Below the pieces are notes generated by a model that did not search any database, was not told the DNA's origin, and saw only the letters and a program-made list of their open reading frames with translations. From Aquimarina mycalae (GTDB lineage: Bacteria; Bacteroidota; Bacteroidia; Flavobacteriales; Flavobacteriaceae), in NCBI RefSeq assembly GCF_029906345.1, contig NZ_JARYGY010000001.1, positions 532,851 to 596,850 of the forward strand: 64,000 nucleotides of DNA. Direction: 5' to 3'. The stretch's first letter is position 1, and the number at the start of each line of letters is the position of its first letter. Below, piece by piece: positions 55,207-62,479 of this stretch. Both the position numbers and the translations under genes were made by a program.

Positions 55207-56124
55207 ATGAAAAATTTTTATCTATTTACGATTATTGGTTTACTGATATGTAGCAGTTGTAGTGAAGACAATGGCGATTCTGGAAATCCAGGAATTTCTG
55301 ATTCTGTACAAATTTCTAACCTTATGAACGACAATTTAGTGTTACCTCCTGGTTCTTTTGTAGTAGACCCAAGTACAGTGCAAATTGATGAATCCATTAC
55401 TATAGGAGCTGGTTCATCCAATGTTGTTCCTATTTCATCAGGACAAGCCATGACCAATTCTATATCCTTTAATGCTCCGAATGGTAATGTTAATGCTGTT
55501 GGAATGCGTTTTGGAACTAGTGGACCCATTTATTTTGTTCCAGTAAATACAAATGGAGCAACAGCAGGTACAGGAAATTTTGATTTCTTGATTAATCAGG
55601 GAATTTGTGCTGACCTATCACAGGTATGCCATGATATCAAATGTTATGAATTTGCACAAACTTCTTCGGGTAATATTTCAAGAGCAAATATCAGAGATGT
55701 CGCAATGCTTTGTGGTAATTGTGATGAACCTTCTTGCCAAGGTTTAGTGGACGCTGCTGATTGCGGAGGTCTCGCAGGACAAGATGGGAGTCCAAGATTT
55801 AACTTAACCTGGTCAGGTGGTGCAGACTTGGACCTATATGTAAGAGATCCAAATGGTGAAACATTATCATTTAACAATACACAATCCAGCTCTGGCGGAG
55901 CATTGGATGTCGACTGCACAGGAAACTGTGCTGGAGGTAATTCAGAAAATATTACTTGGGCTAATGGCGGACCATCTGGCGTCTATCAATTCTATGTAAA
56001 TCATTTTAGCGGTGGTTCTGCATCATATACCATAACCGTTAGGGATAATGGCAGTACCGTTAATACATTTACTGGCAGTATAAGTAGTGGAGACTCTAAT
56101 ACATTATCATATACAAAAAACTAA
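55207..56124 (+). CDS. Cysteine-rich surface lipoprotein with a DUF2135-like C-terminal domain
   Basis: 305 residues. A lipoprotein signal ends in ICSSC and is followed by acidic residues (SEDNGDSG), which in Bacteroidota can direct surface display. The middle (about 135-185) packs seven cysteines: CADLSQVCHDIKC, then CGNCDEPSC and DCGG. The C-terminal 110 residues (RFNLTWSGGADLDLYVRDPN, then GETLSF, ending YQFYVNHFSGG and YTITVRDNG) resemble DUF2135/YfaP beta-sandwich domains. It is transcribed from its own copy of the shared operator. It might be a receptor or a target of the regulon; its role is unknown. Confidence 0.75.
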   Translation: MKNFYLFTIIGLLICSSCSEDNGDSGNPGISDSVQISNLMNDNLVLPPGSFVVDPSTVQIDESITIGAGSSNVVPISSGQAMTNSISFNAPNGNVNAVGMRFGTSGPIYFVPVNTNGATAGTGNFDFLINQGICADLSQVCHDIKCYEFAQTSSGNISRANIRDVAMLCGNCDEPSCQGLVDAADCGGLAGQDGSPRFNLTWSGGADLDLYVRDPNGETLSFNNTQSSSGGALDVDCTGNCAGGNSENITWANGGPSGVYQFYVNHFSGGSASYTITVRDNGSTVNTFTGSISSGDSNTLSYTKN

Positions 56125-56161
56125 ATGTATTGACTATTATCTTATCAATTAGCCATAAAAA

Positions 56162-56208
56162 TACCTGTAACTGGGTATTTTTTTATGCTTCACCTCTTTT
56201 TAATTTCA
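56162..56208 (+). promoter_or_regulatory. Operator/promoter C of the 64-residue lipoprotein gene
   Basis: TACCTGTAACTGGGTA (56162-56177; one base of the left arm differs), 23 bases, then TAATTTCA (56201-56208, partial -7 match). The ATG at 56232 is 54 bases from the repeat. The base just before the repeat and the T run after it match copies B and D. Confidence 0.7.
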
Positions 56209-56231
56209 GCAAAACTTTAAAATATTTAATT

Positions 56232-56426
56232 ATGACAAAATTGAAACTTTCAGATTTTGAAATTGATAATGTTTCTAAAAACTACAATTTCAGAAGAACT
56301 TTCTATTCTGCCCTAATCGTATCATCACTTGCACTGACTTCCTGTACTACAGATAGTCCTGTATGCACAGATAGTAATAGTGGAGATACTATTGGAGCAG
56401 GAGTTAATTGCGCAGACTCGGATTAA
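56232..56426 (+). CDS. 64-residue micro-lipoprotein, possible peptide precursor
   Basis: The chosen ATG (MTKLKLSDFEIDNVSKN) is 54 bases after the operator; a longer frame starts at 56130 inside the operator region and is rejected. The 23-residue N-terminal extension ends in NFRRTF, a Tat-like twin arginine, followed by a hydrophobic stretch and lipobox LALTSC. After the lipid-modified cysteine only 27 residues remain, acidic and with two more cysteines: CTTDSPVCTDSNSGDTIGAG, then VNCADSD. The extension is unusual for a plain lipoprotein and could be a leader recognised by a modifying enzyme. No family is recognised. Confidence 0.7.
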   Translation: MTKLKLSDFEIDNVSKNYNFRRTFYSALIVSSLALTSCTTDSPVCTDSNSGDTIGAGVNCADSD

Positions 56427-56494
56427 TTTGATGAATCCGATTTTAAAAACAAAAAAAGTTACCTAATTATTTTACAAAACTGTAACTGGAAAAA

Positions 56495-56541
56495 TACCCT
56501 CTTTTGGGTATTTTTTTGCTTCGAACCCATCCGTAATTTTA
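56495..56541 (+). promoter_or_regulatory. Operator/promoter D of the micropeptide-JmjC unit
   Basis: TACCCTCTTTTGGGTA (56495-56510), 23 bases, then TAATTTTA (56534-56541, one mismatch to TAnnTTTG). The ATG at 56563 is 52 bases from the repeat. Confidence 0.7.
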
Positions 56542-56562
56542 ACAAAACCAAATATTAGAGTT

Positions 56563-56703
56563 ATGATCAGATACGGATATAGTAACATCAAACAACTACG
56601 ATTTTTTAAAGGTGATATTTTTAAGAAAACCTGCTTAGTCATTTTTCTAACAAGTTTTCTAATACTCTCAGCTTGTTCTTATCATAATCCTTTTAACCTA
56701 TAA
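56563..56703 (+). CDS. 46-residue micro-lipoprotein upstream of the JmjC gene
   Basis: MIRYGYSNIKQLRFFKGD, then IFKKTCLVIFLTSFLILSAC and SYHNPFNL. As in the 64-residue protein, an N-terminal extension of about 20 residues comes before a hydrophobic stretch and a lipobox (LSAC). Only nine residues, starting at the cysteine, would remain after processing (CSYHNPFNL). It has its own copy of the operator with the correct spacing, which is the main reason to believe it is a gene. The JmjC gene starts 68 bases after its stop with no promoter of the shared type, so the two are probably one transcript. Confidence 0.6.
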   Translation: MIRYGYSNIKQLRFFKGDIFKKTCLVIFLTSFLILSACSYHNPFNL

Positions 56704-56771
56704 CATTATGCGGTTACATATAGCATATGCTAAACCATTTTAAAATCGCCATTCACATAAAAATATTAAAG

Positions 56772-57941
56772 ATGAATCTACAGGAAATATTATATCCATT
56801 AACTACTAATACTTTTTTTAATGAATATTTTGAAAAAAAGCATGTAGTTATCAAAAATAAAGATCGAAACATTTTTGAAAACCTATTATCCATAAAAGAT
56901 CTTGATGCTATTTTATTTTCTCTAACAAACCATCATCCAGATTTTAGATTAGCAGATCATTCTAAAACAGAGAAACCTGATCATAAAAAATACACTATAA
57001 AAAACTCTGATATTATAGATCCACTAAAATTTTCTAAAGCTTTTGAAAGCGGAAGTACTTTAGTTATGTCTGGACTTCAAAACAAAATTTACAGCTTAAG
57101 AAAATTAACCAATGAGTTAGAAACCTTTTTCAAACATCGCGTACAGACAAATATTTATTTAACTCCGAAAAAATCACAAGGTTTCTCTACTCATTATGAT
57201 ACACATGATGTATTTATTTTTCAATTTGAAGGCTCCAAAAACTGGCGTATATATGATCAATCGGTACCATTAGCAGATAAAACAACCCCTTTTGAAAAAG
57301 ATGAATTCATTCCTGGCAATGTGATAGATGAATTTACTTTAGAGAAAGGAGATGTATTATATATCCCAAGAGGAGTTGTACACGATGCTTATTGTACTAA
57401 CAAGAACTCAGGACATATTACCACAGGTATCCTCGGAAAAACATGGGCAGAACATGTGGCAGAGGTTCTTATTGAAAAATCTAAACATATTCTACCTCTA
57501 AGGAAATTCACTAAATTCCATGCTATGGATGAAAATAACAAAAACAAAGAAATTGAAGAGGTCACTAATGTAGTAACAAAACTGATTAAAGGATTGCAAC
57601 TCGATGAAGAAATTATCGATGATTTCTATAGCAGACAAAAGCCCATAGCGCAAGGTCATCTACATCAAATAATAAACATTGACAACATCAATCACAATTC
57701 TAAAATCAAAATTCGTGAAAAGAATAAATTTAGAATGCTTGCAAATTGTAAAAAAATCGATGTGAAATTCTATGATCTTAAATTAACCATGCCGATAGCA
57801 TGTGAGTCTTTTTTAAATAATTTACTATCTCAAAATAAACCATTGCCAATTAATCAAATTGAATGCAACCTAGATGATGATAGCAAAATTATGGTTACAC
57901 GACAACTCACTAAGATCGGTGCATTGGATATTGCTTCATAA
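56772..57941 (+). CDS. JmjC / cupin_4 Fe(II)-2-oxoglutarate oxygenase
   Basis: 389 residues from the ATG at 56772 (MNLQEILYPL); an ATG at 56727 would add 15 residues. It is similar to the ribosomal-oxygenase type (YcfD, MINA53/NO66). The opening FFNEYFEKKHVVIKNKDRN, the iron-binding H141-Y-D143 in THYDTHDVFIFQFEGSKNWR and the distal H204 in YIPRGVVHDAYC give a full facial triad. The C-terminal helical part (about 240-389) is a dimerisation/winged-helix-like region. Known members hydroxylate protein side chains (Arg or His). Here the co-transcribed 46-residue lipoprotein is a possible substrate. It is convergent with the M49 gene and ends at a terminator at 57953. Confidence 0.85.
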   Translation: MNLQEILYPLTTNTFFNEYFEKKHVVIKNKDRNIFENLLSIKDLDAILFSLTNHHPDFRLADHSKTEKPDHKKYTIKNSDIIDPLKFSKAFESGSTLVMSGLQNKIYSLRKLTNELETFFKHRVQTNIYLTPKKSQGFSTHYDTHDVFIFQFEGSKNWRIYDQSVPLADKTTPFEKDEFIPGNVIDEFTLEKGDVLYIPRGVVHDAYCTNKNSGHITTGILGKTWAEHVAEVLIEKSKHILPLRKFTKFHAMDENNKNKEIEEVTNVVTKLIKGLQLDEEIIDDFYSRQKPIAQGHLHQIINIDNINHNSKIKIREKNKFRMLANCKKIDVKFYDLKLTMPIACESFLNNLLSQNKPLPINQIECNLDDDSKIMVTRQLTKIGALDIAS

Positions 57942-57952
57942 TACATCTATAA

Positions 57953-57990
57953 AAAAACACCATTTGGAATTTATACCAAATGGTGTTTTA
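57953..57990. terminator. Bidirectional terminator between the JmjC and M49 genes
   Basis: 14-bp stem AAAACACCATTTGG / CCAAATGGTGTTTT with an 8-base loop, A-rich before and T-ending after. It lies between convergent stops at 57941 and 58011. Confidence 0.92.
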
Positions 57991-58010
57991 TATATTTACA
58001 ATACTACTTT

Positions 58011-60062
58011 TTAATTCACTTCAGGTAAGAAACCATAGGTTTTGCTATACTCTAACATCTGAGTTACAAAATCCTTAGGCTGAGTTACATTTATTTTCAT
58101 AATTTCTCCACTCTCATTCATTTCAGGAACTAATACTGGATTTACAAAACCACTATATGGAGCTGATGTAAATTGCTCATTTCTTTTTAGCACTTCTGCA
58201 TGAATAGCTTGATCTACTTTTACACCATATCCTTCAACTAATGCTTCGGCAGCCTTAAAATCTCCTTCTGATTTGATACGCTGCGTTTCTCTTAATAAAC
58301 GTCCAAAAATATCACGTAATTTCATATAATCATTAATATTATAATACGTTTTACCTTCTTTAGTTACTTTTTCGATTACATTATCTTTTGCTCCTTGTTC
58401 AAAAGCCCAAGCACTTACCCATTGACGATTACGCATATGTGCTTCTTCTACATCATCTCCTAGATTAAGGCGTATTAACTGCGTCATTAATCCATTTCTA
58501 ATATATCCATCATAGGCAGCTTTTCCTACTTTTTCCCAATCTTCTACTAACCCTAATTCTTGTAATTTAGGATCCATTAAATAATATAGACCCACAAGAT
58601 CAGCACGACCTTCTTCCATTGTTGATGCATAATTCTTTAAAGTTTCTTTTGTCTCTCCTACTCCAGGATTTAATTGACCAGATGCATGCCCAACTACTTC
58701 ATGTAATGCTGTATGCAACTTATCACCCAATTGACCGTACTTTTTCTCTAATTCATACTCCTCATCATCGTGTACAAATTCTTTAAGACGACCAGAACTA
58801 CCTGCATTGTTATACGCTCCTATGATATTACCAAGAGAAACAGATTTAGATCCTACAGCAGCTCTAATCCAGTTAGCATTAGGAAGATTTACACCAATTG
58901 GAGTACTAGGGGATGCATCTCCAGCTTCTCCTGCAACCGTTACAACCTTATATGTAACACCAACTACGCTATCTTTTTTATGTTCCTCCATCAATGGAGA
59001 ATTATCTTCGAACCATTGTGCATTTTCTGATAAAACAGCCATTTTTTTAGACATATCAAAATCTTTAATCTGCACGATTGTTTCATAAGATCCTCTATAT
59101 CCAAGTGGATCATTATACACTTCAATAAAACTGTTGATATAATCAATATTCCCTTCTGTAGCAGCTGTCCATGCTACATTATAATCGTCCCAAGTTTGTA
59201 AATCACCTGTTTTGTAATATTGAATCAATAAACTTAATGCATCGCCTTGTGCTTTATTCTCAGCAACACCTTGCGCTTTTTCTAACCACTTGATAATTTC
59301 ATCTATAGCTTGACCGTATAAACCGCCAGATTTATACACGCGCTCTTTAAGTTCTCCATTCTCTTTTACCAACTGAGAATTTAATCCATACGAAAGTGGT
59401 TTTTTCGGATCAGGAGATTTAATCTTTCCGTAAAAAGATGTTACGTCATCATTGGTCACTCCTGGGCCATAAAAATTAACTGCAGACAATGCTACATTGT
59501 CTACACCTTTAGCTTGATTTACTTTCTTAGCGTCAGCTTCACTAAAGATAACCTCAATTGCTTCTTTAGATAATTCAGTGTTAGTCTCTGTTAAAAGATT
59601 ATTTAAATAATCTTTATTAAATTCTGGTTGAATTTTATCATTACTATAATGGTGATGGATTCCGTTAGAGAACCATACTCGTTTCAGATATGTTTCAAAA
59701 GCCTTCCAATCATTTGCTGTTTTATCTCCAGCATATGAAGTATACACTTTTTCTAGTGCTTTACGAATACTTAAATTATAACGATAGTTTTGATCCCACA
59801 TAATATCTCTTCCACTTAGACCTGCCTGTGTAAGATAATACACTAATTTTTGCTCTTTTAAAGAAAGATTTTCCCATCCTGGAATTTGATATCTTAATAC
59901 CTTAATATCAGCAAACTGTTCTACAACGTAGTCAAATTTTTCTTCTACAGCTTCCTTTTCTGTTTCTTGTTGATTAATCTGATCCTGTATACTTGGATCA
60001 TTTTTACAAGCTATTAGCATAACGCTGACAGCCATAAAAAATACTATACGATTAAGTTTCAT
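58011..60062 (-). CDS. M49-family (dipeptidyl-peptidase III-like) zinc peptidase, lipoprotein
   Basis: 683 residues from the ATG at 60062 (MKLNRIVFFM); the frame is open to 60113, but the earlier part is not a signal sequence. A lipoprotein signal ends in VMLIAC. The zinc motif H454-E455-V-V-G-H459 is the M49 HExxGH variant, with the third ligand Glu in STMEEGRADLVG (E483/E484). The family removes dipeptides from peptide N-termini. Bacteroidota members are often mislabelled dihydrofolate reductase. This one is probably in the periplasm or on the surface. It is convergent with the JmjC gene. Confidence 0.9.
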   Translation of the reverse strand: MKLNRIVFFMAVSVMLIACKNDPSIQDQINQQETEKEAVEEKFDYVVEQFADIKVLRYQIPGWENLSLKEQKLVYYLTQAGLSGRDIMWDQNYRYNLSIRKALEKVYTSYAGDKTANDWKAFETYLKRVWFSNGIHHHYSNDKIQPEFNKDYLNNLLTETNTELSKEAIEVIFSEADAKKVNQAKGVDNVALSAVNFYGPGVTNDDVTSFYGKIKSPDPKKPLSYGLNSQLVKENGELKERVYKSGGLYGQAIDEIIKWLEKAQGVAENKAQGDALSLLIQYYKTGDLQTWDDYNVAWTAATEGNIDYINSFIEVYNDPLGYRGSYETIVQIKDFDMSKKMAVLSENAQWFEDNSPLMEEHKKDSVVGVTYKVVTVAGEAGDASPSTPIGVNLPNANWIRAAVGSKSVSLGNIIGAYNNAGSSGRLKEFVHDDEEYELEKKYGQLGDKLHTALHEVVGHASGQLNPGVGETKETLKNYASTMEEGRADLVGLYYLMDPKLQELGLVEDWEKVGKAAYDGYIRNGLMTQLIRLNLGDDVEEAHMRNRQWVSAWAFEQGAKDNVIEKVTKEGKTYYNINDYMKLRDIFGRLLRETQRIKSEGDFKAAEALVEGYGVKVDQAIHAEVLKRNEQFTSAPYSGFVNPVLVPEMNESGEIMKINVTQPKDFVTQMLEYSKTYGFLPEVN

Positions 60063-60238
60063 TTGTTTTTGTTTATTGTTTTCAGCAAATGTAACGAAAT
60101 AAAAAAAATCCAAGATTTAATTTTCTGTTTAGTCTATTTACATTTGTACCCAGACATTAACTCTCTGAGAATCTATTGACTAAAACTCATTTTAAAAATT
60201 GATTATATTAGCTACTCAAACAATCTAAACTAACTAAC

Positions 60239-61273
60239 ATGAAAATCATAAAATATTTATTTTTTCTTTTATTACTCATAGTCATTGGTGGTGGTGTATA
60301 TGTTGCAACAAAAGATGGCACATTTCAGGCGGAAGAAAGCAGGGTTATCGATGCACCAGACGAATTACTTTTTAACACTATTAATGAGTATAAAACGTGG
60401 GAAAAGTGGGGTCCTTGGATGGATGAATCTGACGACTTAATCATGGAATATTCAAGTCAGACTAGTGGCAATGGTGCTTCTTATAGCTGGAAGAGTGAGA
60501 CACAAGGAGATGGAAGTATGAAAACGATTAAAACAGCTCCATTTTCTAGCATAGACCAAAAAATTACTTTTATTACACCAATGGGCGAAAGTATTAGTGA
60601 TGTATATTGGAAATTTGAAAAAATAGAAGGTAAAAAAACCAAAGTTACCTGGGGAATGAAAGGTGAACAATCCTTTATGGAAAAAGCATTTTGGATGACC
60701 CAAGACAGTACACTTTCTAAAAACCTAAAGCCTATGTATCGTAAAGGTTTAGAAAAACTTGATGTTTTTGTACATGAAAAAATGAAAGAATACTCTGTAA
60801 ATGTAGATGGTATCACAGAACATAAAGGTGGTTTTTATATGTATAGTGCTACAGCTTCATCAATTGCTGAAATCCCACAGAAAATGGCACAAATGCTTCC
60901 AGCGGTAATGGCATATGTAAAACAAAACAACCTTCCACAGACTGGTATGCCTTTTACTTTATATAATGAATTCAATCAAGAACAAGGGACTGCTATTTAT
61001 TCTACAGGGATACCAGTTAGAGAAGAAGTAATTACTCCTACGGATAGTAATATTTTATGTGGTTCACTACCAAAACAAAGAGTCGTAAAAACTACTTTAA
61101 AAGGAGATATTTCAAATCTGAAAGAAGCTTGGGAAGCTGGTTATAAGTATATTAATGATAATGGCTTAGAAGCTAACGCAGCATCTCCCGCATTTGAAGT
61201 ATACAGAACCGATCCTGGTTTACAACCTAATCCAGCAGAATGGATTACAGAAATATATATCCCAATACAATAA
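60239..61273 (+). CDS. SRPBCC domain plus GyrI-like effector-binding domain protein
   Basis: 344 residues. One hydrophobic N-terminal helix (YLFFLLLLIVIGGGVYVA, about 5-22) is followed by an SRPBCC/polyketide-cyclase-like domain (about 30-175; ESRVIDAPDELLFNTINEYK, then WEKWGPWMDES) and a GyrI-like/AraC effector-binding domain (about 190-343; AQMLPAVMAYVKQNN, ending EWITEIYIPI). The pairing is common in Bacteroidota and likely binds small ligands; no enzyme activity is known. A TACATTTG box at 60139-60146 may be its promoter, giving a leader of about 90 nt. It is a single gene. Confidence 0.85.
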   Translation: MKIIKYLFFLLLLIVIGGGVYVATKDGTFQAEESRVIDAPDELLFNTINEYKTWEKWGPWMDESDDLIMEYSSQTSGNGASYSWKSETQGDGSMKTIKTAPFSSIDQKITFITPMGESISDVYWKFEKIEGKKTKVTWGMKGEQSFMEKAFWMTQDSTLSKNLKPMYRKGLEKLDVFVHEKMKEYSVNVDGITEHKGGFYMYSATASSIAEIPQKMAQMLPAVMAYVKQNNLPQTGMPFTLYNEFNQEQGTAIYSTGIPVREEVITPTDSNILCGSLPKQRVVKTTLKGDISNLKEAWEAGYKYINDNGLEANAASPAFEVYRTDPGLQPNPAEWITEIYIPIQ

Positions 61274-61285
61274 GAATAACGTACA

Positions 61286-61322
61286 ACATAAAATTTAGGT
61301 GTCTTTAACTTAAATTTTATGT
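61286..61322. other. Hairpin between the SRPBCC gene and crcB
   Basis: 12-bp stem ACATAAAATTTA / TAAATTTTATGT with a 13-base loop, not followed by a T run. It may be a weak terminator or part of the crcB leader. I looked for the fluoride riboswitch consensus here and did not find it. Confidence 0.45.
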
Positions 61323-61350
61323 GGTACTCAATTTTAAATTATACTTCTAA

Positions 61351-61716
61351 ATGAAACAGCTAATACTGGTGTTTATTGGTGGAGGTACTGGTAGTGTAGC
61401 TAGATATCTTATTGGTAAATTCTTAAACGACCCAACAAATGGAATTCCTTATGGGACTTTTGCTGCTAATGCTTTAGGGAGTTTTCTTATCGGGGTCATT
61501 TTAGGATTGGCGCTGAAAAATAATGCTGTATCTCAAAACACGGTTTTATTACTTGCAACTGGATTTTGTGGTGGATTCACTACCTTTTCAACCTTTGCTT
61601 ATGAAAATCATCTGTTTTTACGTTCAGGTGATTTCTTAAGTTTTTTCATGTATACGATTGGCTCATTTATTATAGGCTTTCTTTTAGTATTTTTAGGGAT
61701 GTGGATCGTAAAATAA
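61351..61716 (+). CDS. crcB: Fluoride channel CrcB/Fluc
   Basis: 121 residues with four membrane helices. Conserved landmarks are GGGTGSVARYLIGK, then GTFAANALGSFLIGVILG (the asparagine-lined pore helix) and GFCGGFTTFSTFAYE, the Fluc TTFSTF motif with the polar and Phe-box residues. It forms a dual-topology dimer that lets fluoride leave the cell. It is followed 70 bases later by a P-II gene on the same strand. Confidence 0.95.
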   Translation: MKQLILVFIGGGTGSVARYLIGKFLNDPTNGIPYGTFAANALGSFLIGVILGLALKNNAVSQNTVLLLATGFCGGFTTFSTFAYENHLFLRSGDFLSFFMYTIGSFIIGFLLVFLGMWIVK

Positions 61717-61786
61717 GAAACTATTATTTTTAATCCAGTATCAATCACAGTTTTAGAATTCACTAATCTCTAAACAACGTTATCAC

Positions 61787-62125
61787 ATGAAAAAAATAGA
61801 AGCAATCATACGAAAATCAAGGTTTAAAGCAGTAAAAGATGCATTACATGAAATCGAAGTTAACTTCTTTACATATTGGGATGTAACAGGTGTTGGAAAT
61901 GAAAAAAAAGGTCATGTATATAGAGGTATAAGTTATGATACTTCAGATATACAACGCAGGTATTTATCTATAGTTGTATCTGATGAATTCGAAGAAAAGA
62001 CCATCCACACCATTATTAATGCTGCAAAAACGGGTGAAATAGGTGATGGAAAAATTTTTGTATCAGACATACAAAATACATATAGAATAAGAACAGAGGA
62101 ACAGGGCAATCAAGCTTTAAACTAA
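61787..62125 (+). CDS. P-II family nitrogen regulatory protein
   Basis: 112 residues, the standard P-II length. KKIEAIIRKSRFKAVKDALH at the start and VVSDEFEEKTIHTIINAAKT, then GEIGDGKIFV, match the P-II signatures. The T-loop reads GVGNEKKGHVYRGISYDTSD, keeping the Tyr equivalent (VYRG) that is uridylylated in some bacteria. P-II proteins sense ATP/ADP and 2-oxoglutarate and regulate ammonium uptake or other targets. The usual amtB partner is absent; here it follows crcB. Confidence 0.92.
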   Translation: MKKIEAIIRKSRFKAVKDALHEIEVNFFTYWDVTGVGNEKKGHVYRGISYDTSDIQRRYLSIVVSDEFEEKTIHTIINAAKTGEIGDGKIFVSDIQNTYRIRTEEQGNQALN

Positions 62126-62150
62126 TAATAAAATAGTTTATTCTAAAAAA

Positions 62151-62186
62151 GTACAGCATCCAGTCTATTACAGAAGGATGCTGTAC
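62151..62186 (-). terminator. Perfect hairpin, terminator in the minus direction
   Basis: 11-bp perfect stem with a 14-base loop and a T6 run on the minus strand. It lies 26 bases after the P-II stop on the plus side. Confidence 0.65.
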
Positions 62187-62392
62187 ATTAATTCAGAATA
62201 AGAGGTCTATATGGTGGCGAACTCAAATATTCATAAAAGCAAAGTTTAATGAAATTGCTTAACAAAAATGGTCTTATTCTGATTATTATTAGTTATCCAC
62301 CCTTTATTTGCTGAAAATTCAACGTTGTCAATTAATCCGTCTTTTCTACAAATTAGAGTTTTTACTATTTAAAAAAATAAATATGTATAAAG

Positions 62393-62423
62393 AATAATGA
62401 GGTGAGATAATAACCTCATTATT
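62393..62423 (-). terminator. Hairpin terminator after the Sus-locus lipoprotein
   Basis: 11-bp stem AATAATGAGGT / ACCTCATTATT with a 9-base loop, 57 bases past the stop at 62480. Only a moderately T-rich tail follows on the minus strand. Confidence 0.65.
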
Positions 62424-62479
62424 CCTTATTTATCCATATAAATATCTAAAACAATTAATTAAGGAATTTAACTAACATT

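Larger units (their letters stand above)
62126..62479. other. Intergenic region of 354 bp with two hairpins
   Basis: A perfect 11-bp hairpin GTACAGCATCC / GGATGCTGTAC (62151-62186) comes first. Read on the minus strand it is followed by TTTTTT. A second, AATAATGAGGT / ACCTCATTATT (62393-62423), lies near the lipoprotein stop at 62480. Both can end transcripts from the minus-strand Sus locus, and the first may also end the P-II transcript. No gene is seen. Confidence 0.6.

Noticed and set aside
58770..59088. Plus-strand frames of 80-90 codons inside the M49 peptidase gene
   Set aside because: They are shadows of the clearly coding minus strand and show no protein-like features.
61274..61350. 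Fluoride riboswitch before crcB
   Set aside because: Only a simple A/T hairpin is present; the conserved crcB-motif bases and pseudoknot could not be found.
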